From: Cricetomys ansorgei
Taxonomy: Eukaryota > Chordata > Mammalia > Rodentia > Nesomyidae
Direction of reading: 5' to 3'
Length of the DNA stretch: 64,000 nt
Assembly: GCA_026225945.1 (NCBI GenBank)
Contig: JAMJFZ010001133.1
Coordinates: forward strand, 8,886,501-8,950,500
Within the stretch, counting starts at the first letter, position 1. Every line of letters begins with the position of its first letter. The notes beneath the pieces were generated by a model, which was not told where the DNA came from, searched no databases, and saw only the letters and a program-made list of their open reading frames with translations. The translations under genes and the position numbers were made by a program. This document shows, in pieces, positions 11,728-24,496 of this stretch.

Positions 11728-11938
11728 AAAGACTTATTTATTTCTATTTTATGTATATGATTGTATTTCTGGAAACATACCACAGTGTGCAGTGTCCACA
11801 GAGGCCAGAAGGGGGCACCAGATCCTCTGAATTGGAATTACATATGGCTGTAAGCTAGCATGTGGGAGCTGCAAACCCAACCTGAGTCCTTTTGCAAGAG
11901 TAGAACGTTCACTTAGCCACTGAGCCATCTCTCCAGTA
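11728..11938 (-). repeat. tRNA-derived SINE (B2/B3 group), full length
   Basis: The minus-strand head is at 11938 ('tactggagagatggctcagt'). The box B side and the GCTTACAG-type middle follow, and the tail at the left edge reads as 'gacttatttatttctatttt' on the + strand. The 'agaggccagaagggggcacc' block is well kept. Confidence 0.88.
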
Positions 11939-14774
11939 CCACTGTTTGAACATTCTTATGACTTACTATAATTAACCACATGAACTTGGAAATGCACACT
12001 CATTATTGATGTCAAAAGGGAGCAAGCTCAAGAAATTAAAATAGTACTAACTTGAATGTAAAGTATTTTCCTTTTTCCTAGGAAAAAAATTCCATTTCTT
12101 TTCCTATATTGTAAAACTAAAATACTTACTTTCTTGCCACTTTTTGGTTTCATCTAGAAAAATTGAAAGTTAAAGACTCTGAACATAATTTTGCATATTC
12201 TTTCCTTGTATATTTTTTAAAATATAGATTGATTTTTACACTAGCTCTAAGAACCAAATGATTGGATTTTTATTATTTCTATTCTATCATCATTGACTGT
12301 AATTATGAAATTTCAATATCACATTTCTCTGGCATCCCTATTCCAATTTGTAGCACTTAAGATAATAATAGGATGGATCATATAGAATTCACTTCCCTGA
12401 TAATACATCTTGCTGGCCTAACTGAAGATTGTAACTAACATCAACTCGTTATTATTAGCAAGCTTATCATGCCAAAAATTGCAGCAAAAATATCATTATA
12501 TTTAGGCTATTTGATTTTATTGTGTGATGAAAGGAATCAATATACAAACCATTAAATCTTAATGTAAATATGTATTTGTCAAATGTATCACAGCATATAA
12601 AAACAGCCAAGAAGCTAATAACATAAGCTATTCTGCCTTTGCTTCGGGTTTCAGTGTTCTCTGGTAGATGCAAAGTCAATTCTAATAATTCCTGAAAGGG
12701 AATGTAAGGGGAGAAGTGAGTTCTATTACCCTAAGACAATACCCTTGAATGTTCTAGGCTACATCAGGGACAGAGCTCCACTCATCAGGCAGACCCTGCA
12801 CTTAAGAGTAAAACACATCAGCATAGCTTTTTTTTTTTTTAATAGTAGTTTAAGCAGGAAAGTTGTCTCTATCCAGTGATGTAACATTGCAACCTATACC
12901 TATAGCCTCTGTAGATGTTTTTGATTTTCTGGAAAATCTCCACATTTATATTTGGAACTGCATCAAGAACCACAAAGCTCCATTCTTCCACTCTGGAGCT
13001 ATGTGCAAGGACTGAGATGGTGAATTCTAGACCTCAGTCCAGATAGATCAACAAAAGACAGAATATGTACAGGATTTGGTGACTTGAGCACAACCAGGAT
13101 GAACCTGACTGTCTGAAAGGAAGTGGTTGCAAAATTGTCTTCCTGGTTCCAAATGATTCCAGTAAAAGTATCAGTAGTTGGACTGCCTGGCCAACCTTTG
13201 GACTGTGGGAGTTGCAGATGTTTAATCTGCAAGCCCCTTCTGCTGCATGGGTCTCTACAATGGTCCTGGAAGCTGTCACGAACTCCACCTTTGAATCCCC
13301 ATTCTTCTCAGATAAAGTCTTTTTAAACTCCCTCCAAAGAATCAGTTTTTTACTAGGACTCAGAAGGATATTATAACCTGGATATCTGTTCACAACACCA
13401 AATGTACAGAGCCAAGCCAGAACAGTATCTAGAGTAGAAGAGAGAATACAGGTCAATTAAGTTACGTAAGTGCTATTTTCCAGTGCAGAGGGTTTCCATG
13501 TGTGGGTATGAGCATTTACTGCACTGCATCTCATTTAATTTTACAATAGCCTAATAGTATGGCCATGATGCCTTTGAAGAATCTGATACAGGGATTATTA
13601 TTCCCAGGTTCTTAGTGTTGTTGCTGACTGGTGATCTGGGCATGGAGTAGATCTGGCTTACCAGAGCTCTTTTTAGGAACCATTCAAGTTTCATCTTACT
13701 CGTGAAAAGTTTAAAGCAGTGATGGAATGTATCACTTCACCATCCATAGGACTGATTTGGTTTGAGGCAGCTATAATAGAAATGAAAGTTCTAAATGACC
13801 TTTGGCTCTTTCCTGCCACTTTCACTCCATGTTTATCTCCAGGCCTCAAGTTCTCCGGTGTGTAAGCCCTGCGTCTGCACTTTAACACATTAAACAGCAA
13901 CTGCAACCTTGCCGGGATGAGTAGGTTTGACTTCCCTTAAATGTCAACAGAGTGAGAGTAATCCTGGGTCTTTTCTTGTCAGTTAGCAGGGACACTTAGA
14001 GAATACAGACACTCTTAGATGGCCCTTTATAGAAGGGATAAACCATCTGGTAGCAGAAAAGCAGCTCAAAATCTGTTGAAAAAATATTGAAAGAAAATGT
14101 ATGGAAATTGACAGCGCAGAGTCCCAGTGCACTGAGTTACCAACTTTCCACTCTAAAAAAATATAGCTAAAATCAGTGGCACTCTAACAGATTAAAAGAA
14201 TTGATTTAAAAACTGCATTTAGTATTCTTAGATTAATTTAAAGCAGAAAATATTAGTAGCTCCTTGAAAAACTATCTCTTCAAAGCTACTTGAATGATGT
14301 TTGTTTCATAAGAAAAGCTGACATCTTCCAAAGGGATTATTGAATGAAAGGGTTTTGTTTTTTTTTTTTTAAAAAAAAAAAAAACTAAGAAAAACATCAA
14401 ATATGCCAAAAGGAACACATGAAAGAATGTGTATAGAATAGACATGTAGCTTGCGCCTCTCCAGGAAGTGGCTCTGTTTGCAGGAGAGTTGGCCAGAGCC
14501 TGGCCTCTCACTGACATAGCTATTTCTCTAAATAATACAAACCAATAGTCAAACAAAAAGTCTCCCTTAGTTTTAAATTTCCCGTGTTTGAGACTTAGTT
14601 TTTTCCTTGTTCCAGAACAGTATTTAAATAACTAATTAAAAATAAATAGTAAGCTTAACGGTGCTCTTCGTTTCAAATCTCATCTTGTGCCCTAGCACTA
14701 GTCTCTAATAGAGATATCCGATTAGAAGTCAGCTGTGTTAGCTTTTCTTTACAAGCTTGTATTTTGTTGAGGTC
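11939..14774. other. long repeat-poor block
   Basis: About 2.8 kb with no recognised interspersed repeat. Simple features are T13 at 12828-12840 and T13A14 at 14358-14384. A 140-codon open frame on the minus strand (13034-13456) has a pyrimidine-rich stretch ending in CTAG about 25 bases into it, but no recognised domain. The AT-rich sequence at 12360-12700, with several TAAT cores, looks like slowly evolving noncoding DNA only by impression. Confidence 0.45.
14358..14384. repeat. T13A14 perfect palindrome
   Basis: Thirteen T are followed directly by fourteen A, forming a self-complementary hairpin or cruciform candidate. No transposable element tail explains both halves. Confidence 0.95.
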
Positions 14775-15240
14775 CTAGACTAAAACGTAAAACTCACCTC
14801 TGAAACTCCAACTGTTTGTGCCAGCGAGATGCAAGTGCTTGGCGGGAAAGCCTGGATACCCAACTCTTATCCCCAGAACCTGAATAAAGGTGGAAGGAGA
14901 GAGCAGAGCTGTCCCCTCGCAGCAGCACGGACACTGTGGTGACAGAGAGTTTGAAGAACGTTCATGGACAGTGAAAGAAAAATGGGTGCCATGAGATGGC
15001 GGCTTCAGTTCTGGAAGACACTGTGAAGGGTTTCTCAGCAGGACCAGTACGGGAAGGGGAGAACCAGGGACTCCATGAAGTACCGAAGCCAGTTTCCCTT
15101 TAGGTACTTCCATCCTCTGGCTCTACTGATGAAGCTAGTGCTTTTCCATTCTCCATGACTTGGTCGGTCATTCCAGGACCTTCAGTTCGTTCCCAGAGAC
15201 TAAACTCAGAAACCCCCTAGACAAATCCTCAGCACCCCAG
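14775..15240. promoter_or_regulatory. GC-richer island with possible exon or regulatory features
   Basis: This block is visibly richer in G+C and CpG than its surroundings. On the minus strand a 112-codon open frame (15113-14775) contains a consensus 5' splice site, AG|GTGAGT, whose GT lies at 14797-14796. On the + strand 'gagatggcggcttc' at 14993-15006 fits the YY1 motif (ATGGCGGC core), often found near transcription starts. No protein family is recognised and no upstream acceptor or TATA box is clear. It could be an unannotated first exon, a promoter or enhancer, or chance. Confidence 0.3.
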
Positions 15241-16035
15241 TTACAACAACACATGTAACCCTGCATTATAATTTTTTTTTCAAAATTAAAAAAAAAACAT
15301 CGTTTCAAAGTTACATTTAAAAATGAATGATTCCTTTAAAAACAATTAAAAAAATAAATGTCTCTGTGGTTAAGATTTTGTGTATATTTTTGCCCTTAGG
15401 CAGGGAGGGGCAGTGCTACAATGTTCTTATTTAAGATAGTTAGACATTCATATTTACTTACTCACATCCCATATTCCACACTTGGGTGACACAATCCCCA
15501 GGGTCTCACTGCATGCCTTTAGTTGAGCCTAGGACTCTCATCAAAATTATGTCTGTGTCTTTCTCTCTCCTCCCTCCTTTATTTATTGGTGATAGGAAAG
15601 TTACTATCAGTTATTTTGTAATAAATCACCTTAATAAAACTGTGTACAATTTCTAATAGCTATTTTATTGATTTATTCTCTCTTTTTCCTAGTAAACAAT
15701 TAGGTTATCTGCAAAGAAATATTACCACACCACTAATTATTACAAAAAATACTAATAATTTATTAGTATTAGCTTAATTGTATGGAGTACTTGTTCCAAA
15801 ACAATGGTATCTAACCCTGAAGTTATCAGATGTCTTCATCTTTTTTTCTAAGCACTTCTCTTTTCATCTCCCTACTCTGTCTGCCCCCAGGACCTCAGAG
15901 ATGGTCAAAGTTCACTTGCTGTATACTCTCCACCAGCTACTTTAATGTGTGTAAGAGTATATTCAACTTGCTACAGTCTCCCTGGACATGTTTAGCATAT
16001 ATTAATTGTACAAAATAATGGGTTCATTGTTGAAT
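15241..16035. other. repeat-poor AT-rich DNA
   Basis: A/T runs at 15272-15298 and a TAATA-rich patch at 15730-15780. A stretch at 15483-15545 faintly resembles reverse B1 but is too weak to call. Confidence 0.4.
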
Positions 16036-16800
16036 GAAAAAGGAAATAAAAAGGAAAAGAATACGACTGTTCCTAGGTATGATAGAAAGGAAGTATATTG
16101 TATATATGAGGGATATTATTGCAGATATGAGGGAGAGCATAGGCAGGGGGCAGAGACGTCTGGGGGAGTCTAGGGTGGACATGACCAGATTGAGCTGCTG
16201 GGCCACGTGAGGAGAGGAAGAAGGGAGAGGGGAGAGAGGGGAAAGAAAGGAATATGGAGTGATGGACAAGAGACCAGGAGGACAAGAGAGACTAAGAAAC
16301 CAAGAGAGAGATAACCAAAAATGTCTCTATTATATAAGGAAGAGCAGACCAGTCCACTGAATTGGAGAATTTAGGGGAAGGGGGCAGGGTAATCAAGCCA
16401 ACAGGACCCTGTAAAAGGTAGGGGTGGAGGGATGTCAGGAGAACCTGGCAGCCATGTTGTAGAAGTTCATTTATAGTTCTGTTTGCAATGGCTGTTTTGT
16501 GCACTGTTGGTTGAAGGGATGCCTAGGTCTTGGCATTTTGTATTGACTTCAGATATTGGCTTTATGGAGGGGATGTTTGATTGCTCATGATCTGTACATG
16601 ATATCAATGAAAACCCCCGAGATGAGATGCTCAGGGTTCCACTGTCTGGTACAGCGCTTGCCATGGTTCCCTCTGCTGAGGTCTGGCAGGGATTGCACCT
16701 ATGACTATGCCTCTGTGTCTTCCTTGAGCCCGGACAGTAGGTGTACAACTACACAGCCAGGTTCACTTTGATATGGTATAGAGGTATCTCAGCCAGCAAT
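16036..16800 (-). repeat. unassigned rodent repeat family X, copy 1
   Basis: The reverse complement of 16480-16760 matches, block for block, sequences at 23335, 61000 and 62812: 'gcctgccagacctcagcaga'-type, the bases around 'ttccactgtctggtac', and 'gtgcactgttggttg'. It extends leftward through a purine-rich segment (16040-16320) and 'tattatataaggaagagcag'. It has no long conserved open frame. I know the sequence as a dispersed rodent repeat but cannot assign it to an L1 UTR, an LTR or an RMER-type family with certainty. Confidence 0.65.
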
Positions 16801-18447
16801 TTGTGAGCTTGAGACATAGCAGTTGTGAGATCATATATAAAAATTTCTTTGTTTATTTACTGGTTCCCATACTACATCTGTGTGTTCATTGTCATCCTCC
16901 TGTTTCAGTGCTGGAGGACGTTTTAGTCAGTACCTGAGGAAAGGCATGTGGGAGTCTGCTCGTATTATTGATGCTAGATTTCAAGAGACTAGAGTTTTTC
17001 CTGATTTTTCCCTTTTGGTATCCTTATTGATTACAAAAGTGTCTTTGTTACTTCAATTAACCCACTCTTCCTACTTAAGGGAAAGTGGTGTGTCTGCCAT
17101 CTGCTTTTGTAGGAATGACCATGGAATAAGCAAACACACATGAACTGTAATTTCTGAATTCACAAGATGAGAATAAAAGAGTAAGCCTGCTATGTCACAT
17201 GCCATGAAAGAGGAACAATCATTCAATGTATATGTAGTAAATCTTCGTAAACTGTGACTATCCTTATACCCTATTATTCCTGTAGCCTTTGTTTAAATAT
17301 TTTATTCTACTTTCAGCTTCTGCTTAGGTTTGGAGGTTTATTTTGATTTCCACTCTTCCTCTTCGACTACTTTTCCTTATCTTTATCCATATCACTATAA
17401 GCATTCAACTGCCAAAATGCACAGCTAGAAATTAAAGTTGGTTTTTGAAAAGTTTTCATTTGCCAATAAAACTTTGTCCCGTGAGATTCCCATTTCTTAC
17501 TAATCAAAACCCACAACTCCCTTCATTGACATACCAAGGACTGTCTTCAAAGATAGCCCCAGAGGTTTCATGGGGAACAGATCTCAGTTAATCCAAGCTT
17601 TGAAAATATGCAATTTAGTAAAATAGTATTCAAATTTGCACTGAGTAATATTTTATTAATATGGAAGAAATACATTTTCTTCTCATTCAGTTTCTAATTA
17701 AATGGAACCTCGCATTTGAATATGGATAAACCTTGTTTGGTCCTTGCTGCTTAAATTCCTGCAAAAATAATCCCTGTTCCAACTTTGCAAAGACACAAGT
17801 CGGCACCCAACATTATTTTCTCATTTAATTGTGTCAAGGAAAGACAAGATTGCTCCATTTGCTCATAGAAATATTTTAATTTAAGTATTCAAAGATGATT
17901 CTTTTATAATATAAAAGGAAACATAAGAACTAAATTAGAATAGCACCATCCTTTTTACAGTTCCAAACTGAAAAAATGTCCTCTAAATGACACATGTTCT
18001 ACAAGCAATACAAGTTTTAATACTGGAAAATGTGTAGATAATGAAATAGTGGGGTGCCACCAGTTGAATTTTGCTCCCTTCCTTAACCCATAAATCAAAG
18101 TCTGGTCTGTCTTTTATTTCTGTGACCATACTAGAAGACAAGGTCTGTAGGAGTTGACTAAGTTAGAATGAGACAATAAAGGAGGGAGGCCTCAAGATGC
18201 AGCTAACCCTGCGGACACCTCAGTCTTAGACCGCTAGCGTCTAATGTAGTAAGAAAAAAAATTTAGTTGTCCAAGGCACCATTTGATGGCTGATTTCTCC
18301 TAAGCTAATACACAAGCTTTGTGGGAAACTTACTCCTAGCCATAATCAAAATAACTCTGCTTTTGCTCTAACATGAGCAAGTAAGTTCACTCTTTCCAGG
18401 TTTTTAATATTCTTCATAGAATAACTTTAAATGAATCTATTAGAAGA
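16801..18447. other. repeat-poor DNA, no gene seen
   Basis: AT-rich and without recognised repeats. An 87-codon frame at 16880-17143 has no recognised features. Confidence 0.45.
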
Positions 18448-18640
18448 GCTGGAGAGATAGCCTAGTCGGTAAAGTACTTAGCTTGGAAACATAAAGACCG
18501 GAGCTCAATCCTCAGAACTCATATAAAAACTAAAGAAGAGCTAAACATGGTGGCATGCACTTGTAATCTTAGTGCTTGGGGAGCAAAGACAAGTGAGTCC
18601 CAGGGATTTAAATACCAACCAGTTGAGATTCTAAAAGGAA
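18448..18640 (+). repeat. B4 SINE, 3' truncated
   Basis: It has the head 'gctggagagatagcctagtc', then 'gaccggagctcaatcctcag' and the B1-like middle 'tggtggcatgcacttgtaat'. It loses similarity near 18640, before the CA-rich tail. Confidence 0.8.
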
Positions 18641-18784
18641 AGTTGCCTATCACATTCTAGTAAAGATGCAAACCATCTAAATGACTTTGCAAAATTCTTT
18701 GTTTCATTACAGAGAGATTTTGTTTAGAATTGTACACAAAGACCTATTCAGTCAGAAAACCCATCATCTAAATTATGTCCCTAG

Positions 18785-19125
18785 GGCTGGAGAAATAGCT
18801 CAGCATGTAAATTAGTCACCTTGCAAGAATGAAGATTTGATTTAAATCTCCAGAATCAACATAATACAGGCCTGGTGTAATCCCAGCACAGAACTGGGGA
18901 GGTAGAGATAGAAAGATCACTGGACTCACTCTCCAGCCCGCTTAGGCAGACCAGCAAGTTCAAGGCAATGAGTGACTTGTGTCAAGAAAAAATGATGGAT
19001 AAAGTCTGAGAAATAACATCAGAGTTTAGCCTATGACCTCCACATGCAAATGTGAATATACATCTGCCTATACATGAGCATGAATACACACACACACAGT
19101 AAATTAATAAATAAATAACCTGCAT
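18785..19125 (+). repeat. B4 SINE, full length
   Basis: Head 'gggctggagaaatagctcag', B1-like half 'ggcctggtgtaatcccagca' to 'gtgacttgtgtcaagaaaaa', then 'gcctatgacctccacatgca', a short (CA)n at 19087-19099 and an AAATAAATAAAT tail. It is the second + strand B4 within 700 bp. Confidence 0.88.
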
Positions 19126-21127
19126 TCAATAACATGAGCTGAATGGATGAGTACTATTTTATTTTTTAATTGTACGATTTATCTATTTGGACATTATAAA
19201 TAGAGAAAATATTATATGTTAATGAGATTAGAAAAATTATACACCCTTCTTATCATTGCTTCAAGCTTAAATTAGATTTTCACTATATCAAAATTTTGTA
19301 GCATGCAACGTGATATGAAAATTTTAAAAATCAGGCAGTTGATCATTCATTCAGGTTATTTAAATAATCCTCTATCTTGACCATGGTTTCATGGAAAATA
19401 AAAACAACCCAGAGTTGATGACTGACTGACATAGGGTTTCTCAAGTTGGAACCAACCATGCTTCAGATTCTCCAGGGGGACAGGTTGAAACTCACTGCCA
19501 GCAGACACCAATTCCTTATTTGTCTATTGAGTCCTAACTTTGCCCTTGTGCTCTTTATTAATGTCTAAGAGCTCTCCCTCAATAAGTCAATGATGTAGAA
19601 AATCAGAGTTTCTAAGAAATTGAGCTCAGATTGGTGATGCCGGAGAGGGTCAGACCAAGCCAACTCTTTAGATAAGGTGCTCAAGTTTCATTCCTCTTCA
19701 AACAAATGTCAATGAAAACCCTTTGTTGTTGGCAGTAGAGAATTGATCATGTCTATCTTTTTATAGTATTGATACTTGTCTTTGAGCCCTGTATAACCTT
19801 CATTAATTATACTTGACAAGCTAAGACAGGACATAAGTGCAAGGAGATAGACAAGTTAGTGCACTGTCATATGGGAAACCGAAAGTACTGTTGCAACATT
19901 CCCTGTTGCATTGAGAGAATATGAGGCACTCAGATTTAATTATGAATCAGAAAGATGTCTTGGCAACATTAAGAATATCAAGGCTTCAATTTCTGCTGAA
20001 GAGAAGTTGAAGCTGGAATCCAGGCACAGATTTTTAAATATAAGAGCAAAAGGAGTTCAAAGAAGTCTTAGATCTTGCTCTAGATCTAAATGGTTGTGCA
20101 AGAATCATTTCTCTCATAAGCAAAATATCAGAATTCCTTAAACACAGGATGGGCAAATCCATCTGATCATTAAATAAAGCAAGTCTTCTTTCTTCCCATA
20201 AAGGAAAGTATCCACTTCTGCACTCACACAATCTAGAAAATTCCAGGAGTTCAACTATTCAAGGGCACACATCCCCTTTTAAGCCGTCAACATAGTCCTG
20301 GGGAAAAAAAAAACAAACAAACAGGTAAGTGTGATGAATGAAAGAAAAGTATTATAAACTCATCCAATATCACTGACTGGTATTTCAGTTGTGATCATTT
20401 GATTGGATCATTCCATGACACAGAGCTATTTGATGAGAGCACTTAGTATGCATCCTCATGCTTCTGTGGTAGGTTCATGAGAAAACCAGCCATGTCATTG
20501 AGCATGAGCAGTCGCTCATGATCACAACAGGGTTGACCTAGATACTGCCACTGCTGAATGTTTACCTATTCAATAATAGAAAATATATTAAATTCTCACT
20601 TGAGTACTATTCCTTAAGATTAGTCATCCACATTGCAAGATAACAATGTCAGACAACTTATTTCTTGAAACTAGCAGTATTTCGTGTGGTTGGATGGTGG
20701 AAATATGTGATGGGTAAGGTTGTGTCTTTCCTGCTCAAAATAGCAGAAGCAGCCTCATCACTAGAAATGGAAGCCTACAAAGTATCAGACATACAGAACT
20801 CCATCATGGAGATGGATCCATTTTAATCACAATGGAGCTGTGATTATGAGCATATGAGCAAGCCATGCAGCATTGATGCAACATACTGCATTGTCTGCAA
20901 GTTGGCATCTTGACAGAATTAAAACTCATTGGAATGTTGTTAGGAACTAGCTTGGAGAAGACACACTTGGAACTTGATGGAGAAGGATGAGAGTCATTCT
21001 TTAGGATGTAATATGCATCCTAAACTAATGAGTAATATATAATTTTGAATCACAAGTAGGTAAATGTCAGGAAACAAAAGACCTTTGATGCAAAGAGGAA
21101 ATAATAGCTGTAAAATTCAGTATTCTC
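19126..21127. other. repeat-poor DNA, no gene seen
   Basis: About 2 kb without a recognised repeat. A 76-codon frame at 19911-20141 is lysine- and serine-rich but matches no family I know. An A-rich patch at 20299-20320 precedes a donor-like 'caggtaagtg', taken as chance. Confidence 0.45.
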
Positions 21128-21310
21128 TTTTTAAACGTTTTTAAGATTATACTTTAAGCACAACATTTCTTCCTTCTGTTTTTTCCCTCAAAGCCCTTCT
21201 ACATATCCTTCCACATCTCCTTACAATTCATGGTCTCCTTTTTCACTAATAGTTATTGCATGCTTTTAAATTACCAACTGGAGAACAAGGGCTTTTCCTT
21301 CCAGAAGCTT
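21128..21310 (-). mobile_element. probable L1 3' UTR fragment
   Basis: A CT-rich stretch with 'cttctacatatccttccaca', 'ttcatggtctcctttttcac' and 'gttattgcatgcttttaaat' follows the order of a rodent L1 3' UTR read in reverse, as I remember it. It is short and diverged, so the assignment is tentative. Confidence 0.4.
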
Positions 21311-22896
21311 TAGGATTTGAATTCCTGGAAGAACCAAATCCTGAGGTATGATTATACCAGCAACAGTATGTGTTTCATTAATATAAAGCCAGAACTGATA
21401 TCTAGTTTAAGCTTTTTGTGTTGGGAAGCCAGTGGGCACAAAGAGGAGTCACCATACTCTCAAGGTAAATGAGATGCTTGAATAAATACTTGCAACAACT
21501 TGCAAGCATAGCAACTATGGATTAATGGGGGCCTTGTACCCATTGACCTACTGCGTGTCACACCCTAAGATATCATCTATGTAAGGAAAATTATAATAAA
21601 AACAAATGGGAGTTTAGAATGGGGTTTGGAAGAAAGCTAGGATGAGCATCAGTTAACTCTTCAGCAATAACTGTAACAGCCAGGAATGTCCTCTATCTCT
21701 TAAACTCTCCTCTGATATGTATTCTCTAGAAATTATGAAGAATCAGAATCTTAAATAAGGTAGACATAAAGAAATGAGCCAAATGAGAAAAGTGAGAGGA
21801 TCTGAACGGTCCAAGCAAAGCCTGTAGCAGATATTATTACAGCAGGTATCATTGGTACCCCACCTAGATAATTTGCTGTGATTTTTGTCTGAAGCCGTCT
21901 CACTCTCTGGAGAACTGTCCTTACCCTGAAGGTCTTTCTCCTAAGAAGTTACTCAGTTAGAAACCTCAGTGACTCTTGGTCTGTGACTGACAAGGGTATG
22001 CGAGGCCACAATCTGTAACCAACTTGGCGATGCTATGTGATGTATAGTCATGCATTCATACCCCTGAAAGCCCAAGATAGATAAAGATTCCAATAGAACC
22101 CTGTTTCCCAGTGTTCCCCCCACCCCCACTCTACTGTCTCTCTACCCTGCACCTCTCTTATCTCCTACCCACCTTCAAATGAGTTCCCTTTTACAAGTGA
22201 CTTTCACAAAAACCCTCATCTTTGCATCTGATTCTATGAAGCCCAAACTAATTACTTTCCGTACATCCTGGGGATAAATTCTCATAGAAATGTTTTGTTT
22301 AAATACTAGTACACTGTACCATATATACTTATACTAATGAATAATATGCAACATTATTTAAATATTTATGAAATTTATATAAATTATATCACTTTCCTCG
22401 GGTCTCTCTGCAATATGTTTTCTCTCTCAAAATTTCTGACCTTATAAACATATGTGTGTGAGGGCATGTACATTTTCCTAATTTAATCACCTCACTCTTT
22501 TATTCCACTTCATTTATTATTTTGAATTATTCAAGGTTTTTGTTATGTTTCTACTAGCACAAAAGCTACAGTTATAATCATTTTTGCATATGAGAATCTT
22601 TTTGTAAGTTTGACTTTTCCCAGGAACTACTAAGCACAAGATGCCTCTTCATGTTTCTTACTAATGTTTCAAAGAATAATGCTGAGAAAGTCATTTTTGT
22701 TTTCACAAGGAAACTTGATGTGTCCACATGTACCAAAATATCATCTATACTGGTACTTCTGATCATTACCAAAGCTCCTCAGGGTTTTAAGGGTTTAAAG
22801 TATCACTGTGGTCCCCAGTTGCATCTTTCTAATTACTCAAGAGATTTATAAAATACTCTTTATTTTATTTAGCTTTTCTTTTTAGGAAATGTCCAT
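21311..22896. other. repeat-poor DNA, no gene seen
   Basis: Includes a C-rich patch at 22115-22135 and AT-rich DNA at 22300-22400. No repeat or gene is recognised. Confidence 0.45.
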
Positions 22897-23005
22897 ACAT
22901 AAGACCTGGAAGTATAATTCAGTGTTCGGAGGTATCTTTGGTATGTGTAAGCTCCAGGGTTGATTATCTAGTACCCAAAACACGCACACATATAAAAAGC
23001 AAAAT
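22897..23005 (+). repeat. ID-like tRNA SINE, old
   Basis: 'gtataattcagtgttcggag', then 'gtatgtgtaagctccagggt' and 'tagtacccaaaaca', follows the ID layout (box A, box B with GGGTT, an A-rich tail with ACACAC). It is highly substituted. Confidence 0.6.
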
Positions 23006-23330
23006 GATGTATGTGTGCATGTGTGTTTGTTTGTAACCTTTTGTAAAATGTTTTATTTCACAAATGTTCTGACAGTTTCATAAAAATTCTTATCAATTCT
23101 AAGTATTAATGTTTTTTAATAGCTTCCTCCAGTCTACAACTAGAGTTTTAACCACATTACCTTTGAATATACCAAAATTTTAAAGTTTAGCTTAATTGAA
23201 TGTATCAACTTATTCTTAAAGTTTTGATTTATAATGTGTTTAGGAAGATTCCCCAAAACTCCACCAAAGTCATGGAGTTAGAGTTCTTCCAAATGCCTAC
23301 CTTTAGAAGCTCATCTTTAGTAGAACGCTG
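23006..23330. other. AT-rich unassigned DNA
   Basis: A short TG-rich stretch at 23009-23034, otherwise nothing recognised. Confidence 0.4.
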
Positions 23331-24200
23331 CTGTGACAACTCAGAAAAGAAGACAAGAAGGCATATTTTATAATTGCAAACCCTGCTGGACCTTAGCAGA
23401 GGGAACCACCATCAAGGTCAATGCCATACTCAGCAGTGGAACCCAGAGCTCTTCAGCTCAGGTGTTATAGTGGTTTAGAACTCCTCAGGTTTCCTACTGA
23501 TAGCACATGCAGATCATTAGCAATTAAACAACCCCCACAGAAATTCAACACCTGCAAACAATAAGAAAAGCCCTAAACATCCCCTCATCCAACAGTGCAT
23601 AAAACAATTTTATATTTAACTAAAAATAAACTTCTGAAACAAATCCCTTTTTCTGTATAAGTCAATCAAAAAAACTGATTTGTCCCTACAACACAATTTA
23701 ACACTACACCAGCAAAATCATTTACAAGAGAAACAAACAGAATGGTTGCTAATGCACAGGACCAAATGAAACCAAATATCTATGAAGCTTTCCACAATAT
23801 CTTTGGATAGCATAAAAACATTATCAATGTCCAATTATCTGGAATTCACTCAAGTCTTCTGGGTTCCTCCAAAGGGCTTGGATCACTTCCCAACTCTGCC
23901 TTCTGTAGTGTACACAGCTTGTTCTCCAGGCTCTGCTTGGCTCCACTCCACAGCTGCTGGTATTCTTGGTGGTATCCCATGGTTCTGGCATCTCAAAACT
24001 GCTGAAATCCCTTGCTGCAACTGGGCTGCATTTTCACCAACAGCTCCTGGGCTCTTTTCATGGTGCGAAGCCTCAAATTCTGTGTATGACCCTTCATTCT
24101 GGGCCTTCACCTGATAATGAGGCTGCACTTTTACTAATAGCCTCTCCTGGGCTCTCTTCATGGTGCTAAGCCTCAACTTTTTCACATGACCCCTCCACTC
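23331..24200 (+). repeat. unassigned rodent repeat family X, copy 2
   Basis: It is collinear with 61040-61760: 'agcagagggaaccaccatca', 'gatagcacatgcagatcatt', 'aacagtgcataaaacaattt', 'gctaatgcacaggaccaaat', 'tgggttcctccaaagggctt' and 'atcccatggttctggcatct'. It contains two copies of a unit of about 97-102 bp starting at 24026 and 24123, each with 'ttcatggtgc-aagcctcaa'. Open frames of about 110 codons on both strands are not conserved between copies and are not taken as genes. Confidence 0.75.
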
Positions 24201-24402
24201 ACCACCTCCCATTCTAACACTATTTGTTAAACTTCCCTTCCTTCATCCTGACAAGTGGTATCAGTCCTGTCACTTACAAACTGTGGGATTATGTCATAGT
24301 TTTCTATTTCAGTCCTTAGTGGTCTATTTCTACAGACCAGTCCTCAGTTTTGGTTTCATAGCTTTAATTAGTTTTAAGATTCCAGTAGGACAGTTCTATT
24401 TA

Positions 24403-24404
24403 TT

Positions 24405-24496
<92 letters not shown>

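Noticed and set aside
20299..20335. Donor-like caggtaagtg after an A-rich patch
   Set aside because: No open frame or acceptor upstream; an isolated GTAAGT is common by chance.
23782..24212. Open frames of about 110 codons on both strands
   Set aside because: Both lie inside family X copy 2; overlap on opposite strands and lack of conservation between copies argue against coding.
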